DNA from: Hyphomonas jannaschiana VP2
Lineage (GTDB): Bacteria > Pseudomonadota > Alphaproteobacteria > Caulobacterales > Hyphomonadaceae
Direction of reading: 5' to 3'
Length of the DNA: 64,000 nucleotides
Assembly (NCBI RefSeq): GCF_000685215.1
Contig: NZ_ARYJ01000008.1
Coordinates: forward strand, 62,001 to 126,000
In this document: piece by piece, positions 1-8,965 of the stretch
Layout of the letters: each line of letters opens with the position of its first letter
How positions within the stretch are numbered: the stretch's first letter is position 1
Made by a program: the position numbers and the translations under genes
Notes under the pieces: model-generated
Told to the model about the DNA's origin: nothing
Database searches by the model: none
Seen by the model: only the letters and a program-made list of their open reading frames with translations

Positions 1-235
1 CCCAGAGATATTTGAACGAGTACCCGATGGCGACGAGAGACAGGACACCAATCGTGTCTGTGTCGATACCTTCCTGCGTCAACCAGGCTGTCAGCACGCC
101 AACAATGGCGCCATAAGGTATGCTGGCCGCGAAGGCGAGGATCAGCATCGCCGCCATGCGCCGGTCTTTCAGCGCCCGGAAAGCGCGCGCCGCCCGGGAG
201 GGCTGATTCACCGGAAGCGCGGCATTGCCGCTCAT
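1..235 (-). CDS. AmpG-type MFS permease, 5' part only
   Basis: The gene runs off the left edge; only about 78 N-terminal residues are visible. Translation from the ATG at 235 gives a short charged N-terminus, then a membrane segment (MLILAFAASIPYGAIVG), then TAWLTQEGIDTDTIGVLS and a second hydrophobic stretch. That pattern is typical of the start of AmpG, the inner-membrane importer of anhydro-muropeptides used in cell-wall recycling. The start overlaps the stop of the upstream kinase gene (ATGA), so the two are probably co-transcribed. The family call rests on the N-terminus only; another MFS transporter is possible. Confidence 0.6.
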   Translation of the reverse strand, partial: MSGNAALPVNQPSRAARAFRALKDRRMAAMLILAFAASIPYGAIVGVLTAWLTQEGIDTDTIGVLSLVAIGYSFKYLW

Positions 236-1716
236 GCAGCGCCGGCCTTCTCGGCAGCGCCGGTCCATTTGATCGCCAGGGTGCGCAGAGCCTGAGGCTC
301 GATCGGCTTGGCAACCACATCATTCGCCCCGGCAGTCCTGGCCTGACGTTCGATGTCGGCGTTCACTTCGGCGGAGACGGCGATGACCGGCACGTCCGAA
401 CCGCCGGCACGCAACTGGCGCATGGCTTCGAACCCATCCATTTCGGGCATACGGAGATCCATCAGGACCAGGGCGGGATTCATGCTTTTCGCGGCCTCCA
501 GCGCTTCTATACCTGTGGACGCGACTGTGACGGTAAATCCGGCCGATTCCAAGGCGCGCCGTGCAATCATCGCATTGACCGGATTGTCGTCCGCAATCAG
601 CACCCGTCCGGCACCTGTCAGCTTTTCAGGCTCTTCGACCGGCAAGCCGCCCGTTTTCACGACAAAAATACGCTCAATCAGCGACGAGGCTCTCAGCGGA
701 CGCACGAGCCATCCGGCACAGCCCATCGCCTTGAAACGCGCAATGGCGCCCCGGTCTTCGGGTCTCAGCACGATCAGGGCCGGCGCCTTGCGGGCGAGCG
801 CGCGCACCGTTTCCTCCGGCTGCTCCGCCCCGATCAGCAGCACATCGACGTCCGGCGGCACATAGCCGGATGACACATCGATCCGCACAGGCCGGGCGGA
901 GGCATTGATGAGGGCCGCCGTCGTCGACAGGCAGGTCGCGGGCGGCAGGCCCGCAATTCCGACCACAGCATCCAGGACCGGCAGGTCATGCGTCGCTGGC
1001 AAGTCCGCCTTTTCCAGGGGAAGAAATACGGAAAAACAGGTGCCAAGGCCGGGTTCCCCGGTGACTTCGATCTTCCCGCCCAGCAGGTCTGTCAGGCGCT
1101 TGACGATGGCAAGGCCAAGTCCGACGCCGCCATCCTTGTAAGCGTCCTGCCGGCTGGTCTGGCGGAAGGCTTCGAAAAGGCGCTCCCGGTCTTCCGGGGC
1201 AATGCCCGGGCCGGTGTCGATGATGCGGTATTCCAGCCCGTCCTCATGCGCGCAGATGTCGAGCAGGACAGCGCCGCTTTCGGTAAACTTCAGCGCATTG
1301 CCCACGAGATTGAACAGGATCTGGCGGATCCGGCCGGCATCGCCCGAATAGGACGGCATCGGCAGGACCGAGGCACGCGCAGCGATGTCCAGCCCCGCAG
1401 CATGGGCGCGCGGGCTCAGCAATTCCATCACTTCCCGGCCAAGCCGGACCGGGCAGAATGCCTCGGTTTCCAGTTCGATGGCTGAGGCATCGAGGCGCGC
1501 ATAATCGAGCACATTGTTCAGGAGATCCAGCAGACGGGAACCGCTGAGCCGGATGGCTTCGGCATATTCCCGCTGGGCCGGTTCCAGTTCCGTTTCCAGC
1601 AACAAGGACACTGTGCCGAGAATCCCGTTCAGCGGCGTGCGGATTTCATGGCTCGCAGCGGCGAGGAATGTCTCTTGCGGGCGATGCTCGCCCGGCGGCA
1701 GGGGGGACTTGGTCAT
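232..1716 (-). CDS. Cytoplasmic hybrid histidine kinase (HisKA-HATPase-pseudo-REC-REC)
   Basis: A 494-residue kinase with no transmembrane segment and no PAS/GAF sensor. The H-box SHEIRTPLNG starts near residue 22 with His23 as phospho-acceptor. The N-box (QILFNLVGNALKF) and G-boxes (DTGPGIAP, GGVGLGLAIVKRL) follow to about residue 240. Residues about 250-355 look like a receiver fold without a recognisable phospho-acceptor motif. A canonical receiver then begins at VLIADDNPVN, with Asp in LMDLRMPEMDG near 420 and Lys in AKP near 470. I chose the ATG at 1716 over a TTG 15 bp upstream because AGGA lies 7 nt before it. No cognate regulator is adjacent, so the partner and signal are unknown. A CtrA-like box lies just upstream. 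Confidence 0.85.
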   Translation of the reverse strand: MTKSPLPPGEHRPQETFLAAASHEIRTPLNGILGTVSLLLETELEPAQREYAEAIRLSGSRLLDLLNNVLDYARLDASAIELETEAFCPVRLGREVMELLSPRAHAAGLDIAARASVLPMPSYSGDAGRIRQILFNLVGNALKFTESGAVLLDICAHEDGLEYRIIDTGPGIAPEDRERLFEAFRQTSRQDAYKDGGVGLGLAIVKRLTDLLGGKIEVTGEPGLGTCFSVFLPLEKADLPATHDLPVLDAVVGIAGLPPATCLSTTAALINASARPVRIDVSSGYVPPDVDVLLIGAEQPEETVRALARKAPALIVLRPEDRGAIARFKAMGCAGWLVRPLRASSLIERIFVVKTGGLPVEEPEKLTGAGRVLIADDNPVNAMIARRALESAGFTVTVASTGIEALEAAKSMNPALVLMDLRMPEMDGFEAMRQLRAGGSDVPVIAVSAEVNADIERQARTAGANDVVAKPIEPQALRTLAIKWTGAAEKAGAA

Positions 1717-1739
1717 GGCCGTATCCTGCAACAGACGCT

Positions 1740-1754
1740 TTAGGATTTGTTTAA
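1740..1754 (-). promoter_or_regulatory. CtrA-like box upstream of the hybrid kinase
   Basis: The sequence reads TTAG-N7-TTAA on the plus strand (TTAA-N7-CTAA towards the kinase). This is one mismatch from the alphaproteobacterial CtrA consensus TTAA-N7-TTAA with the correct spacing, 24-38 bp upstream of the kinase ATG. CtrA control is inferred from the motif only. Confidence 0.35.
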
Positions 1755-1782
1755 ATCCGCCGCATGTTTCAACGGCCGTTTG

Positions 1783-3330
1783 CTAACGGGCCATGGCCTC
1801 CGCATTGACCCCCTCGCCCTGACCCGCCGGACGCTGGCGGTAAGAGAGTGCTTCAGCAATGTGTACGCGGCGTACAGCATCTGATCCGTCCAGGTCCGCA
1901 ATGGTCCGGGCCACTTTCAGCACGCGGGAATAACCTCGCGCCGTCAGATTCAGCCGGGACGCGGCATCGGCCAGCAGCGTGGCGCCCGGCTGGTCCGGCC
2001 GGGCCACCTTTTCCAGTTCGGGAAGCGGCGCATCCGCATTGACCGGCCGGCGCGTGTCGTCGCCCGTCTCGCCGAACCGGTCAGCCTGGATGTCCCGCGC
2101 GGCAGCCACACGGGCCCGGGCTTCAGCAGTGCCCTCTGTGGGCGGCGGCAAAGCAAGGTCCACAGCTGTGACCGGTGGGGTGTCGAAATACAGGTCGATC
2201 CGGTCAAGAAACGGGCCTGACAAGCGGGACTGGTACTGCTGGGCGCATTTCGGACCGCGTGTACAGGCGGCCGCGCCGGGACCACCCCCGCACCGGCAGG
2301 GATTCATGGCCGCGATCAGCTGAAAGCGCGCCGGATACCGCACATGCCGGTTCGCCCGGGCCACCACGGCCTCCCCCGCCTCCAGCGGCTGGCGCAAACT
2401 GTCCAGCACATGGGCCGGGAATTCCGGCAGCTCATCCAGGAACAGAACGCCATGATGCGCCAGCGACACTTCTCCCGGCTTCGCCTTGATCCCGCCACCG
2501 ACAAGCGCCGCCATGGAAGCAGAGTGGTGCGGCGCCCGAAACGGCCGGGTCCGCGACAGGCGTCCCCTTTCCAGGAGGCCGGAAATCGACTGGATCTGCG
2601 AGACTTCCAGCAATTCCCGGGCACTAAGTGGCGGCAGCAGGCCAGGCAGGCGCTGAGCGAGCATCGATTTGCCCGATCCTGGCGGACCACAAAACAGGAG
2701 ATTGTGCCCCCCCGCAGCGGCGATCTCCAGCACGCGTTTGGCCCCCTCCTGCCCTTTCACATCCCTAAGGTCCGGACCCGGCGGCGGCTCTGCCAGCTGG
2801 CCTGCCTTCGGCGCACCAATTGCTTCGCGTCCGGTGAAATGATTGATCAGGGCAATAAGGCTGCGCGCCGCAATCACACTGCCGCCAGCCCAGGCTGCTT
2901 CGGCCCCGCAAATTTCCGGACAGATCAGGCGCAAATCCATGGCCTCGGCCGCCATGGCCGCAGGCAAGACACCAACCGTCTCCCCGAGGCTCCCATCCAG
3001 GGAGAGCTCACCAATCGCCGCATAGCCTTCCAACTGGTCAGCCGGGATCACGCCCATGATGGCCAGCATGGCAAGCGCGATGGCAAGATCATAATGGCTG
3101 CCTTCTTTCGGCAAGTCTGCTGGGGCGAGGTTCACGATCACCCGTTTCGGCGGCAAAGCGAGCCCGAGGGATGCGAACGCGGCGCGCACACGCTCCCGGC
3201 TTTCGCCCACAGCCTTGTCAGGCAGGCCGACGATATGGAAGTTCGGATTTCCGCCCGTGAGTTGCACCTGAACGTCGACAGGCTGCGCCTCGACGCCCTC
3301 GAATGCAAATGTGGTAACCCTGCAGACCAT
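1783..3330 (-). CDS. comM: YifB/ComM-family Mg-chelatase-like AAA+ ATPase
   Basis: A 515-residue protein of normal family length. Residues 1-170 form the Lon-protease-like N-terminal domain typical of YifB (SHYDLAIALAMLA). The AAA+ core has Walker A GPPGSGKS at 215-222 and Walker B LFLDE at 296-300. A Cys-rich stretch, CRCGGGPGAAACTRGPKC, lies between. The C-terminal Mg-chelatase domain includes LNLTARGYSRVLKVARTIADL. In naturally competent bacteria ComM is a helicase that drives branch migration of incoming DNA; its role in non-competent species is unclear. A longer reading frame exists upstream, but family alignment favours the start at MVCRVTTFAF. Confidence 0.92.
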   Translation of the reverse strand: MVCRVTTFAFEGVEAQPVDVQVQLTGGNPNFHIVGLPDKAVGESRERVRAAFASLGLALPPKRVIVNLAPADLPKEGSHYDLAIALAMLAIMGVIPADQLEGYAAIGELSLDGSLGETVGVLPAAMAAEAMDLRLICPEICGAEAAWAGGSVIAARSLIALINHFTGREAIGAPKAGQLAEPPPGPDLRDVKGQEGAKRVLEIAAAGGHNLLFCGPPGSGKSMLAQRLPGLLPPLSARELLEVSQIQSISGLLERGRLSRTRPFRAPHHSASMAALVGGGIKAKPGEVSLAHHGVLFLDELPEFPAHVLDSLRQPLEAGEAVVARANRHVRYPARFQLIAAMNPCRCGGGPGAAACTRGPKCAQQYQSRLSGPFLDRIDLYFDTPPVTAVDLALPPPTEGTAEARARVAAARDIQADRFGETGDDTRRPVNADAPLPELEKVARPDQPGATLLADAASRLNLTARGYSRVLKVARTIADLDGSDAVRRVHIAEALSYRQRPAGQGEGVNAEAMAR

Positions 3331-3399
3331 CGCCTTTTCCCTTCCAGCGAGAAAAGGGTTAACACGCACCCGCGAACAAATAAAGAACAAATTAAAGGG

Positions 3400-4374
3400 T
3401 CAGACTGGCGCCCGTTCGGTCACAGCTTCCAGCGCGGCGTCGAGAACTTCCAGCCCTGCCCCGGCGCGTGGGGCGCGCTCAGACAAGGTCCGCCGCCAGA
3501 GGCGCGCGCCCGGCCGGCCGTTAAAGAGGCCCAGCATATGCCGCGTCATACCGTGCAGGCCGACACCCTCGGCCAAACGCGCGGCCATATAGGGGCGGTA
3601 AGCCTCCACCGCTTCGAATGGCGAGCGCACCTCCCCCTCCCCGAACAGTACGGCATCGACTTCGCCGAGCAGGGCGGGCGTCTGGTAAGCGGCCCGACCG
3701 AGCATGACCCCGTCGAACCGCGTCAGGTGTTCTGTACACGCCTCAATATCGGGAATACCGCCATTCAGGATGATGGTCAGGTCCGGCCGCGCGGCCTTCA
3801 GTTCCGCGACCAGATCATAGTCGAGTGGCGGGATGTCCCGGTTTTCCTTTGGCGACAGGCCTTTCAGCCAAGCCTTTCGGGCATGCACTGTGAAGATGCT
3901 GCACCCAGCCGCAGAGACCTTGTCGATGAAGGTGAACAACGTCTCCCGCGCGGGCAGGTCGTCAATGGCAATCCGGCACTTCACCGTCACCGGGATCGAC
4001 ACCGCTGCCTTCATCGCCGCGATGCAGTCCGCCACAAGATCGGGCTCCGCCATCAGGCAGGCCCCAAACGCGCCGGACTGCACCCGTTCTGACGGGCAAC
4101 CGCAATTAAGGTTCACCTCATCATAGCCGAAGCCTTCGGCGATGCGCGCCGCCTCGGCCAGCTTCTGCGGCTCACTCCCGCCAAGCTGTAGAACCACTGT
4201 ATGCTCTGCCTCATTAAACCCGATCAGCCTTTGGCGATCCCCATGGATCACGGCGTCTGCGGTCACCATTTCCGTCCACAGCAAGGCGCGCTTTGACAGG
4301 CACCGGTGAAACGCCCGGCAATGCCGGTCGGTCCAGTCCATCATCGGGGCCACGGAGAAACGATAGTCGAGCAT
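3400..4374 (-). CDS. dusA: tRNA-dihydrouridine(20/20a) synthase DusA
   Basis: FMN-dependent enzyme that reduces uridines in the tRNA D-loop. It follows the DusA sequence closely along its whole 324 residues: FSVAPMMDWTDRHCR at the start, TEMVTADAVIHG, LQLGGSEP, the catalytic-cysteine region CGCPSERVQSGAFGACLM, HARKAWLKGLSPKENR, NGGIPDIEA, and MTRHMLGLFNGRPGARLWRR near the end. The ATG at 4374 places FSVAPMMDW at the usual distance from the N-terminus; a TTG 36 bp upstream would add an unusual leader. It sits between comM and the flagellar genes and is not expected to take part in motility. Confidence 0.95.
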   Translation of the reverse strand: MLDYRFSVAPMMDWTDRHCRAFHRCLSKRALLWTEMVTADAVIHGDRQRLIGFNEAEHTVVLQLGGSEPQKLAEAARIAEGFGYDEVNLNCGCPSERVQSGAFGACLMAEPDLVADCIAAMKAAVSIPVTVKCRIAIDDLPARETLFTFIDKVSAAGCSIFTVHARKAWLKGLSPKENRDIPPLDYDLVAELKAARPDLTIILNGGIPDIEACTEHLTRFDGVMLGRAAYQTPALLGEVDAVLFGEGEVRSPFEAVEAYRPYMAARLAEGVGLHGMTRHMLGLFNGRPGARLWRRTLSERAPRAGAGLEVLDAALEAVTERAPV

Positions 4375-4419
4375 GGGCGGTCTTGTGGCGATCTGGCCGT
4401 CAAAGATCAAGCATCGGGG

Positions 4420-4755
4420 TCAGAGCCGTCCGGCTTCCCGGCGCAGCCGCTCTTCTGAATCGAAGGCCCGTTTGAGCGCTTCGCGCGCCGCCAGAAACTC
4501 GGCTTCCTTCTCGGTGATCTTTGCGCGGCAGGCCTGAATGGCGAAAGTCTGGCGCTGGGCGTAGCCATGCTCATAGGACAGAATATGGGACTCGATCCCG
4601 CCCGCCTCGCCATTCAGGGAGGCAAGATCGGCTTCGAGGCGGTGCAAGTCTGCTTTAAGGGCGGTGAGTTCCTGCTGAACGCTCAGCAGGTCCTGCTCCG
4701 CCCGCTGGCGTTTGAGAGCGACAAGCTTCTGCAGCGGCGGACCTTTCTGCGCCAT
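4420..4755 (-). CDS. FliJ-like coiled-coil protein
   Basis: A 111-residue, charged, almost entirely helical protein starting 3 bp after the flhB stop. The N-terminal PPLQKLVALKRQRAEQDL and the long heptad-rich coiled coil resemble FliJ, the export-apparatus stalk protein that links the FliI ATPase ring to FlhA. No other FliJ candidate is present although fliI and fliH are. FliJ is normally about 145 residues and poorly conserved, so this is a shortened candidate. The assignment rests on position and coiled-coil character, not on a diagnostic motif. Confidence 0.5.
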   Translation of the reverse strand: MAQKGPPLQKLVALKRQRAEQDLLSVQQELTALKADLHRLEADLASLNGEAGGIESHILSYEHGYAQRQTFAIQACRAKITEKEAEFLAAREALKRAFDSEERLRREAGRL

Positions 4756-4758
4756 CCC

Positions 4759-5835
4759 CTACTCCATATGCCGCTTTACGCGCTCGACGAAATTGATCGC
4801 GGCGGCCACGGCAGCGAAGTGTTCAGGGCGAATTTCCTCGTCCACTTCGACAAGACTGTACATGGACCGCGCCGCCGGCGGATCACGATAGATCGGCACA
4901 TTGTTGGCGGTTGCCACTTCGCGGATGCGAGCCGCGAGATGATCAACGCCCTTGGCCACGCAGACCGGCGCCTTGCTGGACTCCGGGTCCCATTTCAGGG
5001 CCACGGCGTAATGCTCCGGGTTCACCATAACGACGGTGGCATCCTTCACATTGGTCAGCATCTGGCCGCGGGTGATTTTCTGCGCCTTCTGCCGGCGTTG
5101 CTGTTTCAGCTGCGGGTCACCTTCGGACTGTTTCAGTTCCTTTTTCATCTCCTCGCGCGTCATCTTCAGCTGGTTGGCATGGAGACGACGCTGAAGCGGC
5201 AGGTCGATCGCCGCAAGTACGAACTGGAACAGAAGAAACCAGAAGATCAGTTTCAGCACCTGGCTGAAAGTGAATTCCGCAAACTGCCCCTGTTGGATCG
5301 CGCTGGATGAATAATAATCCTGAGCGAGCTGTATCAGGAAGACGACGGCAATTGTGGCCGCGAAGACCAGCTTGACCGTGTCCTTCAGGAAATCCAGCAG
5401 CCCTCTGGCGCCATACTTCTTCTTGAGGTTCTCGACAGGCGACAGCTTTTTTGGATCCGCCTGAATTTTCTTGGCGGAAAAGGAAATCGAACGCTGTGCG
5501 ACCAGGGCCAGCAGCACGATGGCACCCAGGATCAGGAGGATCGGCGCGAACTTGACCAGCGTGCTGGAAAACCAGCTGCGCGTTTCCGCGCCGCCCGAAT
5601 CGAAGATGTCCTCCGAAAACGCATCAGCGTGGTAGAGCATGGACGAAAAGTCCTGGAACACCGAATTGCCGATTGCGACCTGCAGGACGACCGCCGCGAC
5701 CATCGCCCCGACAATCAGGGCCAGCGTGTTGGCTTCCTTTGACTGCGGAACATTGCCTTCCTCGCGCGCCTGCTGGCGGCGCTGCTCGGTGGCCTCGAAT
5801 TCCTTTTCACCGCTATCTGTGTCCTGCTCGGCCAT
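4759..5835 (-). CDS. flhB: Flagellar export switch protein FlhB
   Basis: A 358-residue inner-membrane component of the flagellar type III export gate. The N-terminus (EKEFEATEQRRQQAREEGNV) and four hydrophobic segments between about 35 and 215 are typical, followed by a charged cytoplasmic domain. FlhB normally cleaves itself at the motif NPTH to switch export from rod/hook to filament substrates. Here residues 272-275 read NPEH. The catalytic Asn and the His are kept but Thr is replaced by Glu. The rest of the cleavage domain (HYAVAL, PVCVAKGVDHLA, IREVATANNVPIYRDPP) is well conserved. It lies 8 bp after fliR. Confidence 0.95.
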   Translation of the reverse strand: MAEQDTDSGEKEFEATEQRRQQAREEGNVPQSKEANTLALIVGAMVAAVVLQVAIGNSVFQDFSSMLYHADAFSEDIFDSGGAETRSWFSSTLVKFAPILLILGAIVLLALVAQRSISFSAKKIQADPKKLSPVENLKKKYGARGLLDFLKDTVKLVFAATIAVVFLIQLAQDYYSSSAIQQGQFAEFTFSQVLKLIFWFLLFQFVLAAIDLPLQRRLHANQLKMTREEMKKELKQSEGDPQLKQQRRQKAQKITRGQMLTNVKDATVVMVNPEHYAVALKWDPESSKAPVCVAKGVDHLAARIREVATANNVPIYRDPPAARSMYSLVEVDEEIRPEHFAAVAAAINFVERVKRHME

Positions 5836-5843
5836 GGTCTACC

Positions 5844-6599
5844 TCACTGCCAGACCACAATATCAGGGATGCGGCCTTCCCACACCACCAGCATACCCAT
5901 GATCGACAGGGCCAGCAGGATGATGCCCGCACCGATCATCAGCGGTGCACCGACAAAGGCCACCATCAGCGAAGGCAACGCCTTGTTGATGAAGCCGAGG
6001 CAGATATTGTACAGCAAGTTCACCGCCACAAAGGGCCAGGCCAGCATGATGGCCAGCCCGAAGGCAGACAGAAAGGCCTGGACGAGCATGTCCTGGTTCA
6101 TGGCTTCCAGTGCGCCGATCGGCACGTCCGTATAGAGGCGCAAAAGGCTGGCAATCGCCTTGATGTGGAAGTCTGCGGAGAGCAGCAGCGCTGCCCCGGC
6201 CATCGACAGAAGATTCGCGGTCATCGTCTGCTGTTCGTGTTCAAGCGCCACACCCAGCAGCTGCGACAGGCCGATAGCCTGTGAAATTACAGTTCCGGCG
6301 ATGCTGAGCATCCAGATCGTGACTCTCAGAACAACGCCCAGCGCGAAACCGATGGCGACTTCTGTCGAGAGCACACCGGCATAAGACGCGAACGACTCTG
6401 TCGGCGGCGGAGACACAAAACCTGAAATCGAGAACATGGCGGACAGCGCCAGCAGGATCATCACCCGCATCTGAACCGGAATTGTCTGCTCACCAATCCC
6501 CGGCATGAAGAAGATGATGAAGCTGAGCCGGGCAACAATCACCATGACCAGCGCGATCCAGGCAGACAGCGCGTCCGGAACGGGCATGCCCAAAAGCAT
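5844..6599 (-). CDS. fliR: Flagellar export gate protein FliR
   Basis: A 251-residue, highly hydrophobic protein with six or so membrane segments, of normal length for FliR, a subunit of the FliPQR export gate. Recognisable parts are FFMPGIGEQTIPVQMRVMILLALS, FALGVVLRVTIWMLSIAGTVISQAIGLS and the C-terminal NKALPSLMVAFVGAPLMIGAGI. The start codon overlaps the flhA stop by one base (TGATG), indicating translational coupling in the operon flgB-flgC-fliE-fliQ-flhA-fliR-flhB. Confidence 0.93.
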   Translation of the reverse strand: MLLGMPVPDALSAWIALVMVIVARLSFIIFFMPGIGEQTIPVQMRVMILLALSAMFSISGFVSPPPTESFASYAGVLSTEVAIGFALGVVLRVTIWMLSIAGTVISQAIGLSQLLGVALEHEQQTMTANLLSMAGAALLLSADFHIKAIASLLRLYTDVPIGALEAMNQDMLVQAFLSAFGLAIMLAWPFVAVNLLYNICLGFINKALPSLMVAFVGAPLMIGAGIILLALSIMGMLVVWEGRIPDIVVWQ

Positions 6600-8677
6600 C
6601 AGACAACGCCGATGATATAGGGCTTCGTCTTGGCGTTGATTTCTTCATAGGCCAACACGGCATTGCGAATGCCCTTGCTGACAAGCACGGTCTGCAGGAA
6701 GCGGCGGCGGCGGGATGTGGTTGCGACAGCGGCGATCACGCCTTTCCGGGCAGCTTCATTCAGTTTCGACTGGACCGAATTCGTCAGTTCGCCGAACAGT
6801 TCCGGCGGCAGCGCGATGTCGCTGCTACCACTCTCATTGGTGATTTCATACTGGGCAAACTTCTGTTCCCAATTGGTGGATAGCTGGACCAGCGGCAGGC
6901 GCCCCTGTTCGTCCTGCAGGCGGTCCACGATCTGGAAGGCGAGCCGCTGGCGCACCATTTCCACAGACCGCTGGATATTCGCCCCTGCCTGTTTGGCCTC
7001 TGCGAGCGTCTCGATGATGAGGAAGAGATTGCGGATCGACACCCGCTCTTCAAGCAGGAGACGAACAACAGACAAGAGCAGTTCCGGAGTGACCTTGCCG
7101 GGAATGTATTCGTCCAGGAAGCGCCGGTTGGCAGCGGCCCGATCCGGATCGGATACCTTGGTCAGAGCATCAAGTGTGTCGAGCATCACCATGCGGGTAA
7201 AGATCAGCGAGAAGTTCGACTGGATGACTTCCAGCATATGGGTGGCCAGCACTTCGATCGGCTCAACCGCCGGAATGCCGGACGCTGCCAGTTCCTGCTT
7301 CTTGCCGGAGGCAAGCCAGCGCGCAGCCGCCTTGTAGACCGGCTCCTTGACTTTTTCTCCATCGAGATGGGGCAGCTGGTCATCCTCAAGCAGGGCGAGA
7401 ACAGACCCAGGCCGCAGGAAACCGGAATCGATCCGCACGCCCTGGATGCGGATACGGTATTCGTTTTTCTTCAGGATCGGATTGTCCGTCATCCGGATCG
7501 GCGGAAGGACAAACCCATATTCTTCGGCAATGTACCTTCGGATCTTCTGGATCCGGCTTTCGAATCCGTTGTCGCCAAGCAAGACGAGGTTCACGAGGTC
7601 CGGCGCGACTTCGAGATGGATTTCGTCAGAGTGGATGGAGTCGCCAAACTTGACCGGTTCCGGTGCCTCATCCTCAAGGGCGAGCTCCTTGTCGGCTTCA
7701 GCCTTCTGATGCTGCTGATGGATGAACCAGGCAGCCGTGGCGAACCCGACGGCAGCCACCATGAACGGGAGGAATGGCAGGCCCGGGAACAGGGCAAACA
7801 CGCCGAGAATCCCTGCAACGATAAACAGCGCAGTTGCGTTGGCACCCAGCTGGGCCACGAGCGCGAGGTCGATTGCTCCATCTTCCCTGCCCTTCGAGAG
7901 CAGAAGCGCGGCAGCGACGGACACGATCACGGCGGGGATCTGCGAGACGAGACCATCACCAACCGTCAGGATCGAATAATTGCTGAGCGCTTCAGAAAAG
8001 CTGAGATGATGCACCGTAAGGCCGATGCCGATCCCCGCAACGAGGTTCAGTGCCGTGATCAGCAGACCGGCAATCGCATCGCCCTTAACGAATTTCGACG
8101 CACCGTCCAGGGACCCGAGAAAGGCGGCTTCTTCCTGTTCCTTCTGACGGCGCTTCTTTGCCTCTTCGTGAGAAATTGCGCCGACTGCGAGATCGGAGTC
8201 GATGGCCAGCTGCTTGCCCGGCATGGCATCGAGGGCGAAACGGGCACCGACTTCAGCCATCCGGCCCGCACCCTTTGTGATGACCATGAAGTTCACAATT
8301 ACCAGAACGCCAAACACCACAAGACCCACGAACAGATTTCCGCCCATGATGAACATGGCGAAGCCCTGGATAACCCCGCCGGCGGCGTCCGTTCCGGTAT
8401 GACCATCACCGATGATCAGCTTCGTCGAAGACACGTTCAGCGCAAGGCGCAGGATCAGCGATGCGAGCAGTACGCTCGGAAAGGAGGAGAAATCCAGAGG
8501 TTTCTCGATGAAGATCGACGTGGTGAAGATCAGGATCGCAAAGGCGAACGAACAGGTCAGGCCGATGTCCATCACCCAGGCCGGAACCGGCAGGATCATG
8601 ACCAGGATGACCATCATCAGGCCGATCGCCAGAAGCGCGGTAGGGTTCGACAGGCCAAAGAGTTTCTGAGTTTCCAC
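6599..8677 (-). CDS. flhA: Flagellar export gate protein FlhA
   Basis: A 692-residue protein of standard FlhA length with a GTG start. The N-terminal half has about eight membrane segments and the conserved cytoplasmic FHIPEP-type loop (VVITKGAGRMAEVGARFALDAMPGKQLAIDSDL). The C-terminal half is the cytoplasmic substrate- and chaperone-docking nonamer ring, with IRRYIAEEYGFVLPPIRM and HLLEVIQ-type stretches. It forms the ion-conducting export channel core with FlhB and FliPQR. The Shine-Dalgarno before the GTG is weak. The 3' end overlaps fliR by one base. Confidence 0.97.
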   Translation of the reverse strand: METQKLFGLSNPTALLAIGLMMVILVMILPVPAWVMDIGLTCSFAFAILIFTTSIFIEKPLDFSSFPSVLLASLILRLALNVSSTKLIIGDGHTGTDAAGGVIQGFAMFIMGGNLFVGLVVFGVLVIVNFMVITKGAGRMAEVGARFALDAMPGKQLAIDSDLAVGAISHEEAKKRRQKEQEEAAFLGSLDGASKFVKGDAIAGLLITALNLVAGIGIGLTVHHLSFSEALSNYSILTVGDGLVSQIPAVIVSVAAALLLSKGREDGAIDLALVAQLGANATALFIVAGILGVFALFPGLPFLPFMVAAVGFATAAWFIHQQHQKAEADKELALEDEAPEPVKFGDSIHSDEIHLEVAPDLVNLVLLGDNGFESRIQKIRRYIAEEYGFVLPPIRMTDNPILKKNEYRIRIQGVRIDSGFLRPGSVLALLEDDQLPHLDGEKVKEPVYKAAARWLASGKKQELAASGIPAVEPIEVLATHMLEVIQSNFSLIFTRMVMLDTLDALTKVSDPDRAAANRRFLDEYIPGKVTPELLLSVVRLLLEERVSIRNLFLIIETLAEAKQAGANIQRSVEMVRQRLAFQIVDRLQDEQGRLPLVQLSTNWEQKFAQYEITNESGSSDIALPPELFGELTNSVQSKLNEAARKGVIAAVATTSRRRRFLQTVLVSKGIRNAVLAYEEINAKTKPYIIGVV

Positions 8678-8685
8678 GGCGGGGC

Positions 8686-8949
8686 CTATTCTGAAATGAG
8701 CGGCAGGACGTAATTATTGAAAAGGTCGAGCGCGATACGGGTCATGTAGCCAAGCGACAGGAAGAACACGACGACGACCGCAAAGATCTTCGGGATGAAG
8801 GTAAGGGTCATCTCCTGAATGGAGGTCAGCGCCTGAAGGAGACCAATGACGAAACCGAGGATGAGCGTCGTGATCAGGATCGGCATGGCCATCATGGCCG
8901 CGCCCCAGATATGCGCTCTCAGAACCTCGAAGATCTCCGCTTCAGACAT
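8686..8949 (-). CDS. fliQ: Flagellar export gate protein FliQ
   Basis: An 87-residue protein with two transmembrane helices, the usual size and layout of FliQ. Characteristic residues include PILITTLILGFVIGLLQALTSIQEMTLTFIPKI. FliQ packs around FliP and FliR to form the closed export gate in the MS ring. The gene is 16 bp downstream of fliE and 8 bp upstream of flhA in the same operon. Confidence 0.95.
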   Translation of the reverse strand: MSEAEIFEVLRAHIWGAAMMAMPILITTLILGFVIGLLQALTSIQEMTLTFIPKIFAVVVVFFLSLGYMTRIALDLFNNYVLPLISE

Positions 8950-8965
8950 GCCGTATTCTCAGGCC

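Noticed and set aside
2344-4092. Long plus-strand open frame of about 580 codons opposite comM and dusA
   Set aside because: Both genes on the other strand are clearly conserved. The frame has Arg/Gln/His-rich composition without any domain, typical of antisense frames in GC-rich DNA.
7238-8713. Plus-strand open frame of about 490 codons opposite flhA
   Set aside because: It mirrors flhA throughout and gives a low-complexity Asp/Arg/His-rich translation. No ribosome site or family resemblance.
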